Shown in pieces: positions 38,370 through 47,385 of a stretch of DNA of 64,000 bases. Below the pieces are notes generated by a model, which saw only the letters and a program-made list of their open reading frames with translations, was not told where the DNA came from and made no database searches. Source of the DNA: Microvirga arvi (GTDB lineage Bacteria; Pseudomonadota; Alphaproteobacteria; Rhizobiales; Beijerinckiaceae); contig NZ_JAFEMD010000025.1 of the NCBI RefSeq assembly GCF_016892765.1, forward strand, positions 21,125-85,124, in the 5' to 3' direction. Both the position numbers and the translations under genes were made by a program. The first letter of the stretch is position 1. Every line of letters begins with the position of its first letter.

Positions 38370-41300
38370 ATGGCCCGTCGTTCCCTTCCTCCGCAAGTGC
38401 GCGCGCGCGGCGTCACGGCCGTGCTCGGTCCCACCAATACCGGCAAGACCCATCTCGCCATCGAGCGCATGCTCGGCCATGACAGCGGCATGATCGGGCT
38501 GCCCCTGCGCCTGCTTGCCCGCGAGGTCTACAATCGGGTGGTGGACAAGGCGGGGGTCCACAACGTCGCCCTGATCACGGGCGAGGAGAAGATCAAGCCG
38601 GACCGGCCGCGCTACTGGATCTCCACCGTCGAGGCGATGCCGCGGGACCTCGACCTCGCCTTCGTGGCGGTCGATGAGGTCCAGCTCGCCAGCGACCTCG
38701 ATCGCGGCCATGTCTTCACCGACCGCCTCCTGAACCAGCGCGGACGCGAGGAGACCCTCCTCATCGGATCGGCCACCATGCGCCCGCTGATCGAGGCGCT
38801 GATCCCCGGCGTCCACGTGGTGACCCGGCCGCGCCTGTCGAAGCTCTCGTTTGCGGGCGAGAAGAAGGTTTCGCGCCTGCCTCGCCGCTCGGCCATCGTC
38901 GCCTTCTCGGCGGAGGAGGTCTATGGCATCGCGGAGCTGATCCGCCGTCAGAGCGGCGGCGCGGCGGTGGTGCTCGGCGCCCTCTCGCCCCGCACCCGCA
39001 ACGCTCAGGTCGAACTCTTCCAGAACGGCGACGTGGACTATCTCATCGCCACCGATGCCATCGGCATGGGCCTCAATCTCGACGTGGACCATGTGGCGTT
39101 CGCATCCGACAAGAAGTTCGACGGGTTCCAGTTCCGCAAGCTGAACAACCCGGAACTGGCCCAGATCGCCGGCCGCGCCGGCCGCTACATGCGCGACGGG
39201 ACCTTCGGCACCTCCGGCCGCTGCCCGCCCTTCGATGCGGAGACCGTCGAGGCGCTGGAAAACCACATCTTCGATCCGGTCCGCATCCTCCAATGGCGCA
39301 ACCCCGACCTCGACTTCTCGTCGCTTGCCCGCCTGCGCGATTCGCTGGGCCAGCAGCCGAGGGAGCACGGCCTCGTGCGCGCCCCCACCGGCGAGGATGT
39401 GGCCTCCCTCGAGGTTCTGGTTCGGGAAGACGACATCCAGGCTTTCGCCCGTTCGCAATATGCCGTGGAGCGGCTCTGGCAGATCTGCCAGGTGCCCGAT
39501 TACCGGAAGGTTTCACCGCAGACCCATGCGGATCTTGTCGGGCAGCTCTACCGTTTTCTTATGAAGGACGGGGCCATCCCGGCCGACTGGTTTGCCCGCC
39601 ATCTGTCCGCCATGGACCGGACGGATGGGGATATCGACACCCTCTCCAACCGCATCGCCCAGGTCCGGACCTGGTCCTTCGTCGCCAACCGTCCCGACTG
39701 GTTGAAGGATCCAGAGCATTGGCAGGATGTTGCGCGTCAGGTAGAGGACAAGCTATCGGATGCGCTCCATGAACGTCTCGCCCAAAGGTTCATCGACCGG
39801 AGGACGAGCGTTCTCATGCGGCGCTTGAGAGAGAACACAATGCTCGAAGCGGAAATTACGACCACCGGCGACGTCACCGTCGAGGGCCAGCACATCGGTC
39901 ACCTGCATGGCTTCCATTTCGTGCCTGATCCCCAGGCCGACACCACGGAGACCAAGACCCTGCGCAACGCGGCCAGCAAGGCGCTGGCCGGCGAGATCGA
40001 GGCGCGGGCGGATCGGTTCGCCGAGACCCCCGACACGATGCTCGTGCTGTCGAACGACGGCACGATCCGCTGGATGGGCGACCCGGTGGCCAAGCTCGAG
40101 ACCGGGGACAAGCTTTTCGACCCGAAGGTGCGCATTCTCTCGGACGAGCATCTCACGGGTCCTGCCCGGGACAAGGTGGACGCCCGCCTGCGCGCCTGGC
40201 TGAAGGCCTATATCGTGCGCCTGCTCGGTCCACTGCTCCAGCTCGAAGACAGCGCGGAGCTGACGGGCCTTGCCCGCGGCATCGGCTTCCAGATCGGCGA
40301 GGCCCTGGGCGTCCTGGAGCGGTCCAAGGTTCTCAACGAGGTTCGAAGCCTCGACCAGGACGCCCGCTCGGCTCTGCGCAAGGCCGGAATTCGCTTCGGG
40401 GCCTATCACCTTTACCTGCCGGCCCTGCTGAAGCCGGCGCCCCGCGTCCTGGCAACTCAGCTCTGGGCGCTGCAGAACGGCGGCCTCGAGCAGAAGGGCA
40501 TCGACGAGATCGCCCATCTCGCCCAGTCCGGCCGCACCTCGATCCCGGTCGATCCGGAGATCGGGCACGGGCTCTACCGCGCCGCAGGCTTCCGCGTCCT
40601 GGGCGGCCGGGCCGTGCGCGTCGACATCCTGGAGCGTCTGGCCGACCTGATCCGCCCTGCCATCGCCTACCGTCCCGGCATCACCCCCGGTCAGCCCCCG
40701 GCGGGCGCGGCCGATGGCGAGGGGTTCGTTCCGACGGTCGCCATGACATCCCTCGTCGGCTGTGCCGGCGAGGATTTCGCCACCATCCTGAAGTCCCTTG
40801 GCTACGTCATGGACCGTCGTTCCGGTCCGGCCATCACCGTGCCGCTCGTGGAAGCTCCGACGGTCGTCGAGCCTCAGGCGGCGCCGACCGAAGGCGAGGT
40901 GGCTGCTCCGGTCGAGGAAATCCAGGCTGAGGCGCCTGAGGCTACCGTCGGCTCCGAAGAAGCCGGGGCTGCTGCGGTCGAGGCTCCCGAAGCCGCCGTC
41001 TCTGAGCAGGAGGTCGAGGCCAGCGCCGCCGAGGCCGTGGCTTCGCCCGAAGGTCAGGCCATGGCTCCTGCGGAAGCTTCTGCCGAGGCGGCTCCCGCCG
41101 AGACCGCATCGGCCGAGCCCGAGATGATCGAGGTCTGGCGCCAGGGCCGCCGCCATCACGAAGGCGGGCAGGCGCGCCATGGCCGCGATGCGCGTGGTGG
41201 CCGCCACGAGCGCGGCGACCGGTCCGACCGTGGCGAGCGTCATGACCGAGGCGACCGGCGCCCGCGTCATGGCGAGGCTCAGGGCGAGCAGCCCGCCGGC

Positions 41301-41534
41301 GAGCGCCGCCCGCGTCCGGATCGCCGCGAGGCGCAAGGGGAGGGCGGGCGCCCGCAGAACCGGCCGCCGCGTGGCCCTGGCCGTGGCGACGACCGTCGTG
41401 GGCCTCGCCCCGACAAGCGGCCTGACAACCGCCGCGACGGCGGTCACGAGCGCCGCGAGAAGCAGCCGGATCCGAATTCACCCTTCGCCAAGCTCATGGC
41501 TCTCAAGGCCCAGCTTGAGGATAACAAGAAGTGA
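38370..41534 (+). CDS. SUV3-like superfamily-2 RNA helicase with disordered C-terminal tail
   Basis: A 1054-residue helicase related to mitochondrial SUV3. Walker A GPTNTGKT is at residues 20-27 and the DEVQ box near 103-106; motif VI region reads QIAGRAGRYMRDGTFGT. The middle part has the SUV3-like C-terminal domains. From about residue 830 to the end is a low-complexity tail: first Ala/Glu-rich, then a stretch of Arg, His, Gly and Asp repeats (GDRSDRGERHDRGDRRPRHG-like). Such RGG/RH-rich tails bind RNA and can drive condensation. An S4-domain gene follows 12 bases downstream, suggesting a shared role in RNA or ribosome metabolism. Confidence 0.88.
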   Translation: MARRSLPPQVRARGVTAVLGPTNTGKTHLAIERMLGHDSGMIGLPLRLLAREVYNRVVDKAGVHNVALITGEEKIKPDRPRYWISTVEAMPRDLDLAFVAVDEVQLASDLDRGHVFTDRLLNQRGREETLLIGSATMRPLIEALIPGVHVVTRPRLSKLSFAGEKKVSRLPRRSAIVAFSAEEVYGIAELIRRQSGGAAVVLGALSPRTRNAQVELFQNGDVDYLIATDAIGMGLNLDVDHVAFASDKKFDGFQFRKLNNPELAQIAGRAGRYMRDGTFGTSGRCPPFDAETVEALENHIFDPVRILQWRNPDLDFSSLARLRDSLGQQPREHGLVRAPTGEDVASLEVLVREDDIQAFARSQYAVERLWQICQVPDYRKVSPQTHADLVGQLYRFLMKDGAIPADWFARHLSAMDRTDGDIDTLSNRIAQVRTWSFVANRPDWLKDPEHWQDVARQVEDKLSDALHERLAQRFIDRRTSVLMRRLRENTMLEAEITTTGDVTVEGQHIGHLHGFHFVPDPQADTTETKTLRNAASKALAGEIEARADRFAETPDTMLVLSNDGTIRWMGDPVAKLETGDKLFDPKVRILSDEHLTGPARDKVDARLRAWLKAYIVRLLGPLLQLEDSAELTGLARGIGFQIGEALGVLERSKVLNEVRSLDQDARSALRKAGIRFGAYHLYLPALLKPAPRVLATQLWALQNGGLEQKGIDEIAHLAQSGRTSIPVDPEIGHGLYRAAGFRVLGGRAVRVDILERLADLIRPAIAYRPGITPGQPPAGAADGEGFVPTVAMTSLVGCAGEDFATILKSLGYVMDRRSGPAITVPLVEAPTVVEPQAAPTEGEVAAPVEEIQAEAPEATVGSEEAGAAAVEAPEAAVSEQEVEASAAEAVASPEGQAMAPAEASAEAAPAETASAEPEMIEVWRQGRRHHEGGQARHGRDARGGRHERGDRSDRGERHDRGDRRPRHGEAQGEQPAGERRPRPDRREAQGEGGRPQNRPPRGPGRGDDRRGPRPDKRPDNRRDGGHERREKQPDPNSPFAKLMALKAQLEDNKK

Positions 41535-41546
41535 GGCGTTGAGTGC

Positions 41547-41849
41547 ATGCGTGAGGACCGCCAGCGGCTCGACAAGTGGCTGTGGTTCGCGCGCTTTGCG
41601 AAAACCCGGACGCTGGCGGCCAAGCTGGTGACCAGCGGCTTCGTCCGGCTCAATGGCCAGCGCACCGACAATGCTGCCAAGGCGGTGGCGGTCGGTGACG
41701 TGGTGACCATCGCGCTTCCCCGGACGACCCTTGTCGTCCGAGTCGAGGTCCTCGGCGAACGCCGCGGCCCTGCAACGGAAGCAAGGCTGCTCTACCTGGA
41801 TCTCAGCCAGGACAAGGGAGCGCTTGTCAGCGACCCTGACAAGGGCTAG
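41547..41849 (+). CDS. S4 domain RNA-binding protein (HslR-like)
   Basis: A 100-residue S4-domain protein like the heat-shock protein Hsp15/HslR, which binds stalled 50S subunits carrying nascent chains. The S4 core is visible (RLDKWLWFARFAKTRTLAAKLVTSGFVRLNGQ). It follows the helicase gene by 12 bases. The last base of its TAG stop is the first base of a 44-bp perfect palindrome. Confidence 0.9.
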   Translation: MREDRQRLDKWLWFARFAKTRTLAAKLVTSGFVRLNGQRTDNAAKAVAVGDVVTIALPRTTLVVRVEVLGERRGPATEARLLYLDLSQDKGALVSDPDKG

Positions 41850-41954
41850 AGCATCGGACCCAAAAGTGGGCCCACTTTTGGGTCCGATGCTCCACTCTTT
41901 GAAGAGCGCATCGTTCGGGCGGAAAACCGGGTCCACTTTTCCGCACGATGCGCT
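41849..41954. repeat. Two adjacent long palindromes
   Basis: The first, 41849-41892, is a 44-bp perfect palindrome without a loop: each 22-base half is the reverse complement of the other, centred on GGGCCC. The second, 41905-41954, is imperfect, with outer arms AGCGCATCGT/ACGATGCGCT and inner CGGAAAA/TTTTCCG. They share the ATCG and TCCACTTTT-type parts, so one may derive from the other. They may also terminate the helicase-S4 transcript. Confidence 0.85.
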
Positions 41955-42005
41955 AGTGCGGCAGCAGATCTTTCTCGATTGGAACAGACCCCTGAAGGAC
42001 CGTTC

Positions 42006-42344
42006 ATGACCTACGTCGTCACTGAAAATTGCATCAAGTGCAAATACATGGACTGCGTCGAGGTTTGCCCGGTCGATTGTTTCTACGAGGGCGAGAACAT
42101 GCTCGTCATTCACCCTGACGAGTGTATCGATTGCGGTGTCTGCGAACCGGAATGCCCGGCCGAGGCGATCAAGCCCGATGCGGAGCCGGGCCTCGAGCAA
42201 TGGCTGAAGCTCAACGCCGACATGGCCAAGAGCTGGCCCAACATCACTATCAAGAAAGACGCGCCTGGCGATGCGAAGGAATTCGACGGTGTTGCGGGCA
42301 AGTTCGAGGCCTATTTCTCGCCCAATCCCGGCGAGGGCGATTAA
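42006..42344 (+). CDS. fdxA: Seven-iron ferredoxin FdxA
   Basis: A 112-residue [3Fe-4S][4Fe-4S] ferredoxin. Cysteines in [18 protein letters not shown] and [16 protein letters not shown] supply both clusters, and the C-terminal region is the extended form usual in alphaproteobacteria. The ATG at 42006 is the conserved start ([12 protein letters not shown]). FdxA is an electron carrier often upstream of carD in Hyphomicrobiales, as here. Confidence 0.95.
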   Translation: MTYVVTENCIKCKYMDCVEVCPVDCFYEGENMLVIHPDECIDCGVCEPECPAEAIKPDAEPGLEQWLKLNADMAKSWPNITIKKDAPGDAKEFDGVAGKFEAYFSPNPGEGD

Positions 42345-42703
42345 GCCCCGGCTTCGGGCCGAGGCAGGTCCTCTTCACGCTATCCCTTGAAATATTTTTG
42401 CTTTTTCGGCCGGACTGTGATAGGGTCCGCAAATGCCGTCGCTTGCGCTCAAGCCGTGCACCGTCCCCGCAGACCGGCGGTTCACATAATGAAGCAAAGA
42501 TTCGCGTCCTTTGACTTAAGGGAGCCTTGCTGCCTGGGTCAAGGGCATGAGCGTTTGTAGCCGCCGGCTTACATCAGGGAGACGAGCGGAATAGTCAAGT
42601 TCCGTGACCCTCACATCCTATCCTCGTTCCTCTGGGGCCCTGCCCAGCGGGACAACAGCTTCCTCGCCGCCAGGCGAGGACCATGCAAGGAGGCCTCTCT
42701 CGC
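42345..42703. other. Intergenic region between fdxA and carD
   Basis: This 359-base region holds the carD promoter and leader. Visible: a GC-rich inverted repeat right after the fdxA stop without a T-run, a TTGAAA box at 42387 in an AT-rich stretch, and an AAGGAGG sequence at 42687-42693 that is the carD ribosome-binding site. No ORF or RNA gene is convincing. Confidence 0.5.
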
Positions 42704-43288
42704 ATGACAACCGCCAAGAAGTCCGCCCAGCGCCTTGGGTTCAAGTCCGGTGAAGCGATCGTCTATCCCGCTCACGGTGTCGGCCGCATTACGGCCATCG
42801 AAGAGCAGGAAATCGCGGGTTTCAAACTGGAGCTGTACGTCGTCTCCTTCGACAAGGACAAGATGGTCCTCCGGGTCCCGACAGGTAAAGCTTCCAGTGT
42901 CGGCATGCGCAAGCTTGCCGAACCGGCTCTGGTCCAAAAGGCTCTGGACGTTCTGACGGGTCGTGCCCGCGTGAAGCGCACCATGTGGTCGCGCCGCGCC
43001 CAGGAATACGAGGCCAAGATCAATTCCGGCGATCTGATTGCTGTGACGGAGGTCGTGCGCGACCTCTATCGCTCCGAGGCCCAGCCCGAGCAGTCCTACA
43101 GCGAGCGTCAGCTGTATGAATCCGCCCTTGACCGGGTCGTGCGCGAGATTTCGGCCGTGAACAAGATCACGGATACCGAGGCTCTCAAGCTCATCGAGCA
43201 GAGCCTCGCCAAGTCTCCGCGTCGTGCCAAGGGTGCTGAGGCTGAAGGCGAGGCCGAGGGCGACGATCTTCAGGAAGAGGCCGCCTGA
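42704..43288 (+). CDS. carD: CarD family transcriptional regulator
   Basis: A 194-residue CarD-type regulator, which binds the RNA polymerase beta subunit and stabilises open complexes at rRNA and other promoters. The N-terminal RNAP-interacting Tudor-like domain starts FKSGEAIVYPAHGVGRITAIEEQEI, followed by the DNA-interacting helical domain with a conserved Trp in RTMWSRRAQEYEAKI. I chose the ATG at 42704, which has an AAGGAGG ten bases upstream; an ATG at 42683 is upstream of that site. A terminator follows. Confidence 0.93.
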   Translation: MTTAKKSAQRLGFKSGEAIVYPAHGVGRITAIEEQEIAGFKLELYVVSFDKDKMVLRVPTGKASSVGMRKLAEPALVQKALDVLTGRARVKRTMWSRRAQEYEAKINSGDLIAVTEVVRDLYRSEAQPEQSYSERQLYESALDRVVREISAVNKITDTEALKLIEQSLAKSPRRAKGAEAEGEAEGDDLQEEAA

Positions 43289-43316
43289 TCGGCAGCGTCG
43301 GTTCCAGCCTTCCAAA

Positions 43317-43343
43317 GAGCCCGGCCCCAGGTCGGGCTTTTTT
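43317..43343 (+). terminator. Intrinsic terminator after carD
   Basis: AGCCCG at about 43318 pairs with CGGGCT near 43332-43337, followed by six T. A standard terminator for carD. Confidence 0.85.
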
Positions 43344-43455
43344 ATGTCCAAAGCCTTGTTTTTCAGCGGCCGGAATCTATTTTGCAGAACTTGGCTGTTC
43401 GAAGTGAACTTTTCGCGGCCTCGCTCGTTGTGTCTCTGCCAAGGGAGAGCACACA

Positions 43456-44328
43456 ATGGGAGAAATCTCAGGGGTCCGCCGCCGGTTCGTCCGCGCTGCC
43501 ATGAATGCGCCTTTTCTCGAAAGAGAAGAGGAGCATCTTCTAGCTGTGCGCTGGAAAGAGAACCGCGATGAAGCGGCGCTTCACCAATTGACGGCTGCCC
43601 ATATGCGCCTCGTCATCGCGCTGGCAGCCCGTTTTCGTCACTATGGCCTGCCCATGGCTGACCTCGTCCAAGAAGGCCATGTGGGTCTCCTGGAGGCAGC
43701 GGCCCGGTTCGAGCCCGAACGCGAGGTCCGCTTCTCGACCTATGCGACCTGGTGGATCCGTGCCTCCGTGCAAGATTACATCCTTCGTAATTGGTCAATC
43801 GTTCGCGGTGGAACGAGTTCCGCCCAAAAAGCTCTTTTCTTCAATCTGCGCCGCCTGCGCGCCCGCCTGACCCGCGGCGGAGAAGAACGCATCTCTTCGG
43901 ATGTGCATGCGAAGATTGCTGAGGCTATCGGCGTCTCGAAGGCCGATGTCGCCCTCATGGATGCCCGCCTGTCGGCCCCTGACACCTCCCTGAATGCGCC
44001 CGTTCTGGATGCCGATCCGTCGAATTCTGCGGAGCGCGTCGAATTCCTCGTCGACAACAGCCCCTTGCCGGACGAAAGCGTCACCGACGTGATCGACACG
44101 GAGCGCCGCGTGCGCTGGCTGCAGCAGGCCCTCGAGGTCTTGAACGAGCGCGAGCTGCGCATCCTGCGCGCCCGCCGCCTCGACGATGAGCAGGTGACCC
44201 TAGAATTCCTCGGCGACCGGCTCGGGATCTCGAAAGAGCGCGTCCGCCAGATCGAGAACCGCGCCCTGGAAAAGCTCAAGCGCGCCCTGATGGAGAGATA
44301 TCCGCAGGCCTCCGGCGCCTTCGTTTAA
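43456..44328 (+). CDS. rpoH: RNA polymerase sigma factor, RpoH family (RpoH2-like)
   Basis: A 290-residue heat-shock-type sigma factor. Region 2 includes LVQEGHVGLLEAAARFEPEREVRFSTYATWWIRASVQDYI, the RpoH box reads QKALFFNLRRLR at residues 124-135, and region 4 ends with the helix-turn-helix LGDRLGISKERVRQIENRALEKLK. The sequence is nearer to the second RpoH paralogue found in many alphaproteobacteria, which tend to respond to oxidative stress; that subgroup is inferred. It has its own intergenic region after the carD terminator. Confidence 0.9.
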   Translation: MGEISGVRRRFVRAAMNAPFLEREEEHLLAVRWKENRDEAALHQLTAAHMRLVIALAARFRHYGLPMADLVQEGHVGLLEAAARFEPEREVRFSTYATWWIRASVQDYILRNWSIVRGGTSSAQKALFFNLRRLRARLTRGGEERISSDVHAKIAEAIGVSKADVALMDARLSAPDTSLNAPVLDADPSNSAERVEFLVDNSPLPDESVTDVIDTERRVRWLQQALEVLNERELRILRARRLDDEQVTLEFLGDRLGISKERVRQIENRALEKLKRALMERYPQASGAFV

Positions 44329-44425
44329 GCAATCCGGATTCTCAAGGTCCCATTACTGAAAGAACGGCATCGGCGAGGCGGGCGACCGCTTCGCCGCTTT
44401 GTTTTGAACGCCTGGGGGCAAGCCC

Positions 44426-45850
44426 CTATTCCACAACGACCTTGTAGCGCTCGCCCACCTTCAGGGGAGCATTCCGGTCGAGCCCGTTCAGGAGCAGGAA
44501 GCGTTCGAGAGGCCGATCGATGGGCATTTGGGCCGCGAGGCTCTGCGCCGTATCGCCCCGCTGCGCGGTGACGAGCTGAAGCTTCAGGGGCCTGATCCGC
44601 CGCGCCTCCTCCGGCTGAACCTGTCGCACGCTGCCTAAGGTCTGCTGGAAGATCGTCTCCAGGTCTCCCCGGTTGCCGCGGGTGGCCATGATCAGCCGGA
44701 AGGTGGTGTTGCCGATCCGGATGGCCGAGAGGCGGAAGGTCCATTCCTTGCCGTTGGACAGGGCGGTCACCACCGGCAGGCCATTCACGGTCACGGAGGT
44801 CAGGGTTCCCGGCTCGATGGTGTCCGTCCAGGTGGAGCGCAGCACATCCTCCAGGCTCTGCCCTTCCGGCGTGTCCGCCGCATCGAACAGCAGCCGCCGG
44901 TCGCCATCGGGGGAGGCGCCGAGCACGGCCTGGGAGGTGTTCTCGAGGTTGAAGCTCTCGGGCGCCTCGAAAGCCACGCCCAGCCGCGAATGGATGAAGC
45001 GGCGGCCCTTCACGACCCCGTCGGCAGGATCGTCGCCATAGGACAGGCCCTCGAGCGCCGTCAGATAGGCAAGCCGCCCCGTCTCGCCCGTCCCCGCCAT
45101 CTCCGTGCGCCGCGCTGCCTGAAGCGCCCGCGAGACCCTGTCGTTGGTCCGCGGATGCGAGGCATCGCGGTCGGCCGTCGAGGTGTCCGTGCTTGTGCCC
45201 GATCGGCCCAGCGCCGTCAGGAAGCGGGGAGCGCCGAAGGGATCGAAACCGGCCCGGGCCAGAACCCTGACGCCCATCTGGTCGGCTTCGAGCTCCTGGG
45301 CGCGCGAGAAGCTCGCCAGGGCCGAGCGGGCCTGGCTTTGCGCCATCGCCGCTTCCTCGGCATCGTTGAGCACGTTCTCGGCCACCCTTTCGATCAGGGC
45401 CGAGCGCGCCTGCAATTCGGTGCGCTGGGACGCATGACGAAGGGTTACGTGCGCAATCTCATGGGAGAGCACGGCCGCCACCTCGGACATGTCGTTGGCG
45501 AGGGCCAGGAGCCCGCGCGTCACATAGAGGCGTCCGTTCGGCAGGGCGAAGGCATTGATCAGGGGCGAATTGAGGATCGTGATCTGAAACGTCTCGTCCG
45601 GCCGGTCGGTCGCCATGACGAGCCGGTTCGTCACATCCGTCAGAATCTGCTGGAGCTGGGGTGCGCGGCCTTCGCCGCCGAAAGCCCTGACGAGACGTAC
45701 ATGATCGCGGTCACGGTCGGGGCCGATCACCCGGGGTGCGTTCGCCGGCAGGGACACGTCTCCGCCAAAGCCGGAGCAGCCCGCCAGAGCGGCTGCGAGC
45801 ACGAGGCTGCCGAGGATACGAAGGTTACGCAGTCGACGTGTTGTGCTCAT
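44426..45850 (-). CDS. M48 family metalloprotease, lipoprotein, with LysM-like C-terminus
   Basis: A 474-residue exported zinc protease related to BepA/YfgC. The signal ends in a lipobox (LAGC at residues 22-25), so Cys25 is likely lipidated. The zinc motif HEIAH is at residues 130-134, with a later Glu in the EADQMGVRVL segment as third ligand. The last about 50 residues (VTAQRGDTAQSLAAQMP, then APLKVGERYKVV) resemble a LysM domain and may bind peptidoglycan. The likely role is quality control of outer-membrane proteins. It lies 6 bases downstream of the thermonuclease-like gene on the same strand. Confidence 0.88.
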   Translation of the reverse strand: MSTTRRLRNLRILGSLVLAAALAGCSGFGGDVSLPANAPRVIGPDRDRDHVRLVRAFGGEGRAPQLQQILTDVTNRLVMATDRPDETFQITILNSPLINAFALPNGRLYVTRGLLALANDMSEVAAVLSHEIAHVTLRHASQRTELQARSALIERVAENVLNDAEEAAMAQSQARSALASFSRAQELEADQMGVRVLARAGFDPFGAPRFLTALGRSGTSTDTSTADRDASHPRTNDRVSRALQAARRTEMAGTGETGRLAYLTALEGLSYGDDPADGVVKGRRFIHSRLGVAFEAPESFNLENTSQAVLGASPDGDRRLLFDAADTPEGQSLEDVLRSTWTDTIEPGTLTSVTVNGLPVVTALSNGKEWTFRLSAIRIGNTTFRLIMATRGNRGDLETIFQQTLGSVRQVQPEEARRIRPLKLQLVTAQRGDTAQSLAAQMPIDRPLERFLLLNGLDRNAPLKVGERYKVVVE

Positions 45851-45856
45851 GCTCGT

Positions 45857-46681
45857 TCATCGTGGCAGAGGATCGCCTTCGAGACGCTCGATCATGTCCG
45901 GTATGACAACGGAAAAAGCCGTGCCTTGCCAAGGCTGCAAAATGCCTCGGGCCCTGATCCGCCGGCCCTTGAGCGCCTCGGCGCCCAGGCCGCGATCCGA
46001 CATCTGTTTCCAGGTCTTCCGGGGAATGATGATCGTGAAGTCTTCTGCCCAGAGCCCCCCGAAGTTCAAATAGGTGCGCTGCTTGCGCTCACCGATGCTC
46101 CTGACGCGGCCTTCGACCAGCACGAAGCTGCCGACCCGCTCCAGCAGGCGCTCGGATTGATTCACATCCAAGGGCTTATAGCGGTCATCGGCCCAAAGAC
46201 CAAGGCGTCGTTCGCGGGCCTTGGCCTCGAGGGCCAGGAGCTCGGGCTGGCAGAAGACGTCATCCGATCCGGCATCGGCCAAGGCGAGGCCCGCCTCGAT
46301 CAAGCCATGGGCCCAATCAAGCGCTGGAGTCTCCTGAGAGGACCGGATGCGGATGGAGATCCGGTCCCACCGGTCGCGGCTGTCCGAGCCTTGCACGAGG
46401 ATGAGACGGCCGATTTGGGATTTAAGCCAGGAAAGGGCTTGATCACGATAGGGCGAGCCGTCCGGGAGCCGCAGCCCTGCCAGCCTCGCCCTGCGGTCCG
46501 AGCCAAGGATGAGGTCCCCCTCCGGGGTGAGACCCTCCAGCCGATCGGAGCGCATCTCGCCGTCGCATCCGGCACGCTGCTGTGACGAAGGAACGGACTG
46601 CGCCAGGGCCGCCTTTGCGGCGGCATGCAAGGCTAGCCCGGCGCAAAGGGCCAGCAGCATCCGAAGGATCGGTCCCGTCAT
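45857..46681 (-). CDS. Thermonuclease (SNase)-like exported protein with C-terminal OB-like region
   Basis: A 274-residue protein with a signal peptide (ILRMLLALCAGLALHAAAKAALAQ). The first half resembles staphylococcal nuclease (RLAGLRLPDGSPYRDQALSWLKSQI, then EAKARERRLGLW), but the canonical acidic pattern GIDTPE is changed to GLRLPD, so an active-site Glu seems replaced by Asp. The second half (about residues 180-270, VLVEGRVRSIGERKQRTYLNFGGLWAEDFTIIIP) looks like an additional OB-type domain. Function is uncertain; catalysis may be altered. It is upstream of and nearly adjacent to the M48 protease gene. Confidence 0.72.
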   Translation of the reverse strand: MTGPILRMLLALCAGLALHAAAKAALAQSVPSSQQRAGCDGEMRSDRLEGLTPEGDLILGSDRRARLAGLRLPDGSPYRDQALSWLKSQIGRLILVQGSDSRDRWDRISIRIRSSQETPALDWAHGLIEAGLALADAGSDDVFCQPELLALEAKARERRLGLWADDRYKPLDVNQSERLLERVGSFVLVEGRVRSIGERKQRTYLNFGGLWAEDFTIIIPRKTWKQMSDRGLGAEALKGRRIRARGILQPWQGTAFSVVIPDMIERLEGDPLPR

Positions 46682-46904
46682 AAAACGAGATCATACCCAC
46701 CTGAGATGAAACGGCTACGCTTCGCGCAGGCGGATCAGCGCTTTTCCTGCACCGGGCTGTGCCGCTGCGGCTTACATCCGCTCTGGCCTGAGGGGTTAGG
46801 CTTGTTGTGATCGCGGCTCTGATGCTGCCGTAGCGGCAAGACAATCGCAGACCGCGCAAATCGTTGTGGTCAAGACCGGCAGGAGAAACCAGCTGTTTCC
46901 AGAC

Positions 46905-47114
46905 TCACCAGCGGATCACCACGACGCGCTGATTGCCGTTGCCGAGTTCGACTGCTTCGGTGCCCTCCGCCTTCCGGTTCTGGAGCTTCGCATCCTCGAT
47001 GATCTCGACTTCGGCCACGTGCGCGGCAAAGGCCTCGTCCACCTCCGCGACGCAGAGAAGGGTGTCGGGGGGAAGGTTCTCGACCTGTTTCAGGAAATCG
47101 CGAAGCGTCTGCAC
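46905..47114 (-). CDS. Small conserved-looking protein of unknown function
   Basis: A 69-residue protein, MQTLRDFLKQVENLPPDTLL at its start, followed by an acidic, alternating segment and ending VVVIRW. It has a plausible composition and a fold-like pattern, unlike the overlapping plus-strand ORF (46866-47279) that is Arg/Pro-rich and runs into the tRNA. No family is recognised. It is the last gene before the tRNA. Confidence 0.5.
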   Translation of the reverse strand: MQTLRDFLKQVENLPPDTLLCVAEVDEAFAAHVAEVEIIEDAKLQNRKAEGTEAVELGNGNQRVVVIRW

Positions 47115-47240
47115 CGTGGTATGCCTCCAGTTGCCTTCACCAACCGGCTTGGCCGTGGGGAGTTCCTCGGCTCCTTCTACGGAAGGGACTCAACCCCCTG
47201 GAATGCCCCTGCCGACCGTGCTAAATCCCCTTTCGTCAGC

Positions 47241-47317
47241 GGTCCCGTAGCTCAGCAGGACAGAGCAGCGGTTTCCTAAACCGAAGGTCGGAAGTTCGAG
47301 TCTTCCCGGGATCGCCA
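47241..47317 (+). tRNA. tRNA-Arg (anticodon CCT)
   Basis: The acceptor arms GGTCCCG and CGGGATC pair, followed by discriminator G and an encoded CCA. The D arm is GCTC/GAGC, the anticodon loop TTCCTAA gives anticodon CCT, and the T arm is GGAAG-TTCGAGT-CTTCC. One mismatch lies at the top of the anticodon stem. This tRNA is a frequent integration site, and an integrase gene begins 68 bases downstream. Confidence 0.93.
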
Positions 47318-47385
47318 ACCAACTCCCTAAAGACAAAAGGATTTTTGGCTTCGCCCTTGCCCGCGCCCGATGGGGTTTGACACTT

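Noticed and set aside
39753..41447. 564-residue minus-strand ORF over the helicase tail
   Set aside because: Mirror of the helicase low-complexity tail; no recognisable domain.
46866..47279. 137-residue plus-strand ORF overlapping the tRNA
   Set aside because: It runs into the tRNA gene and has no family features; the 69-residue minus-strand ORF there looks more protein-like.
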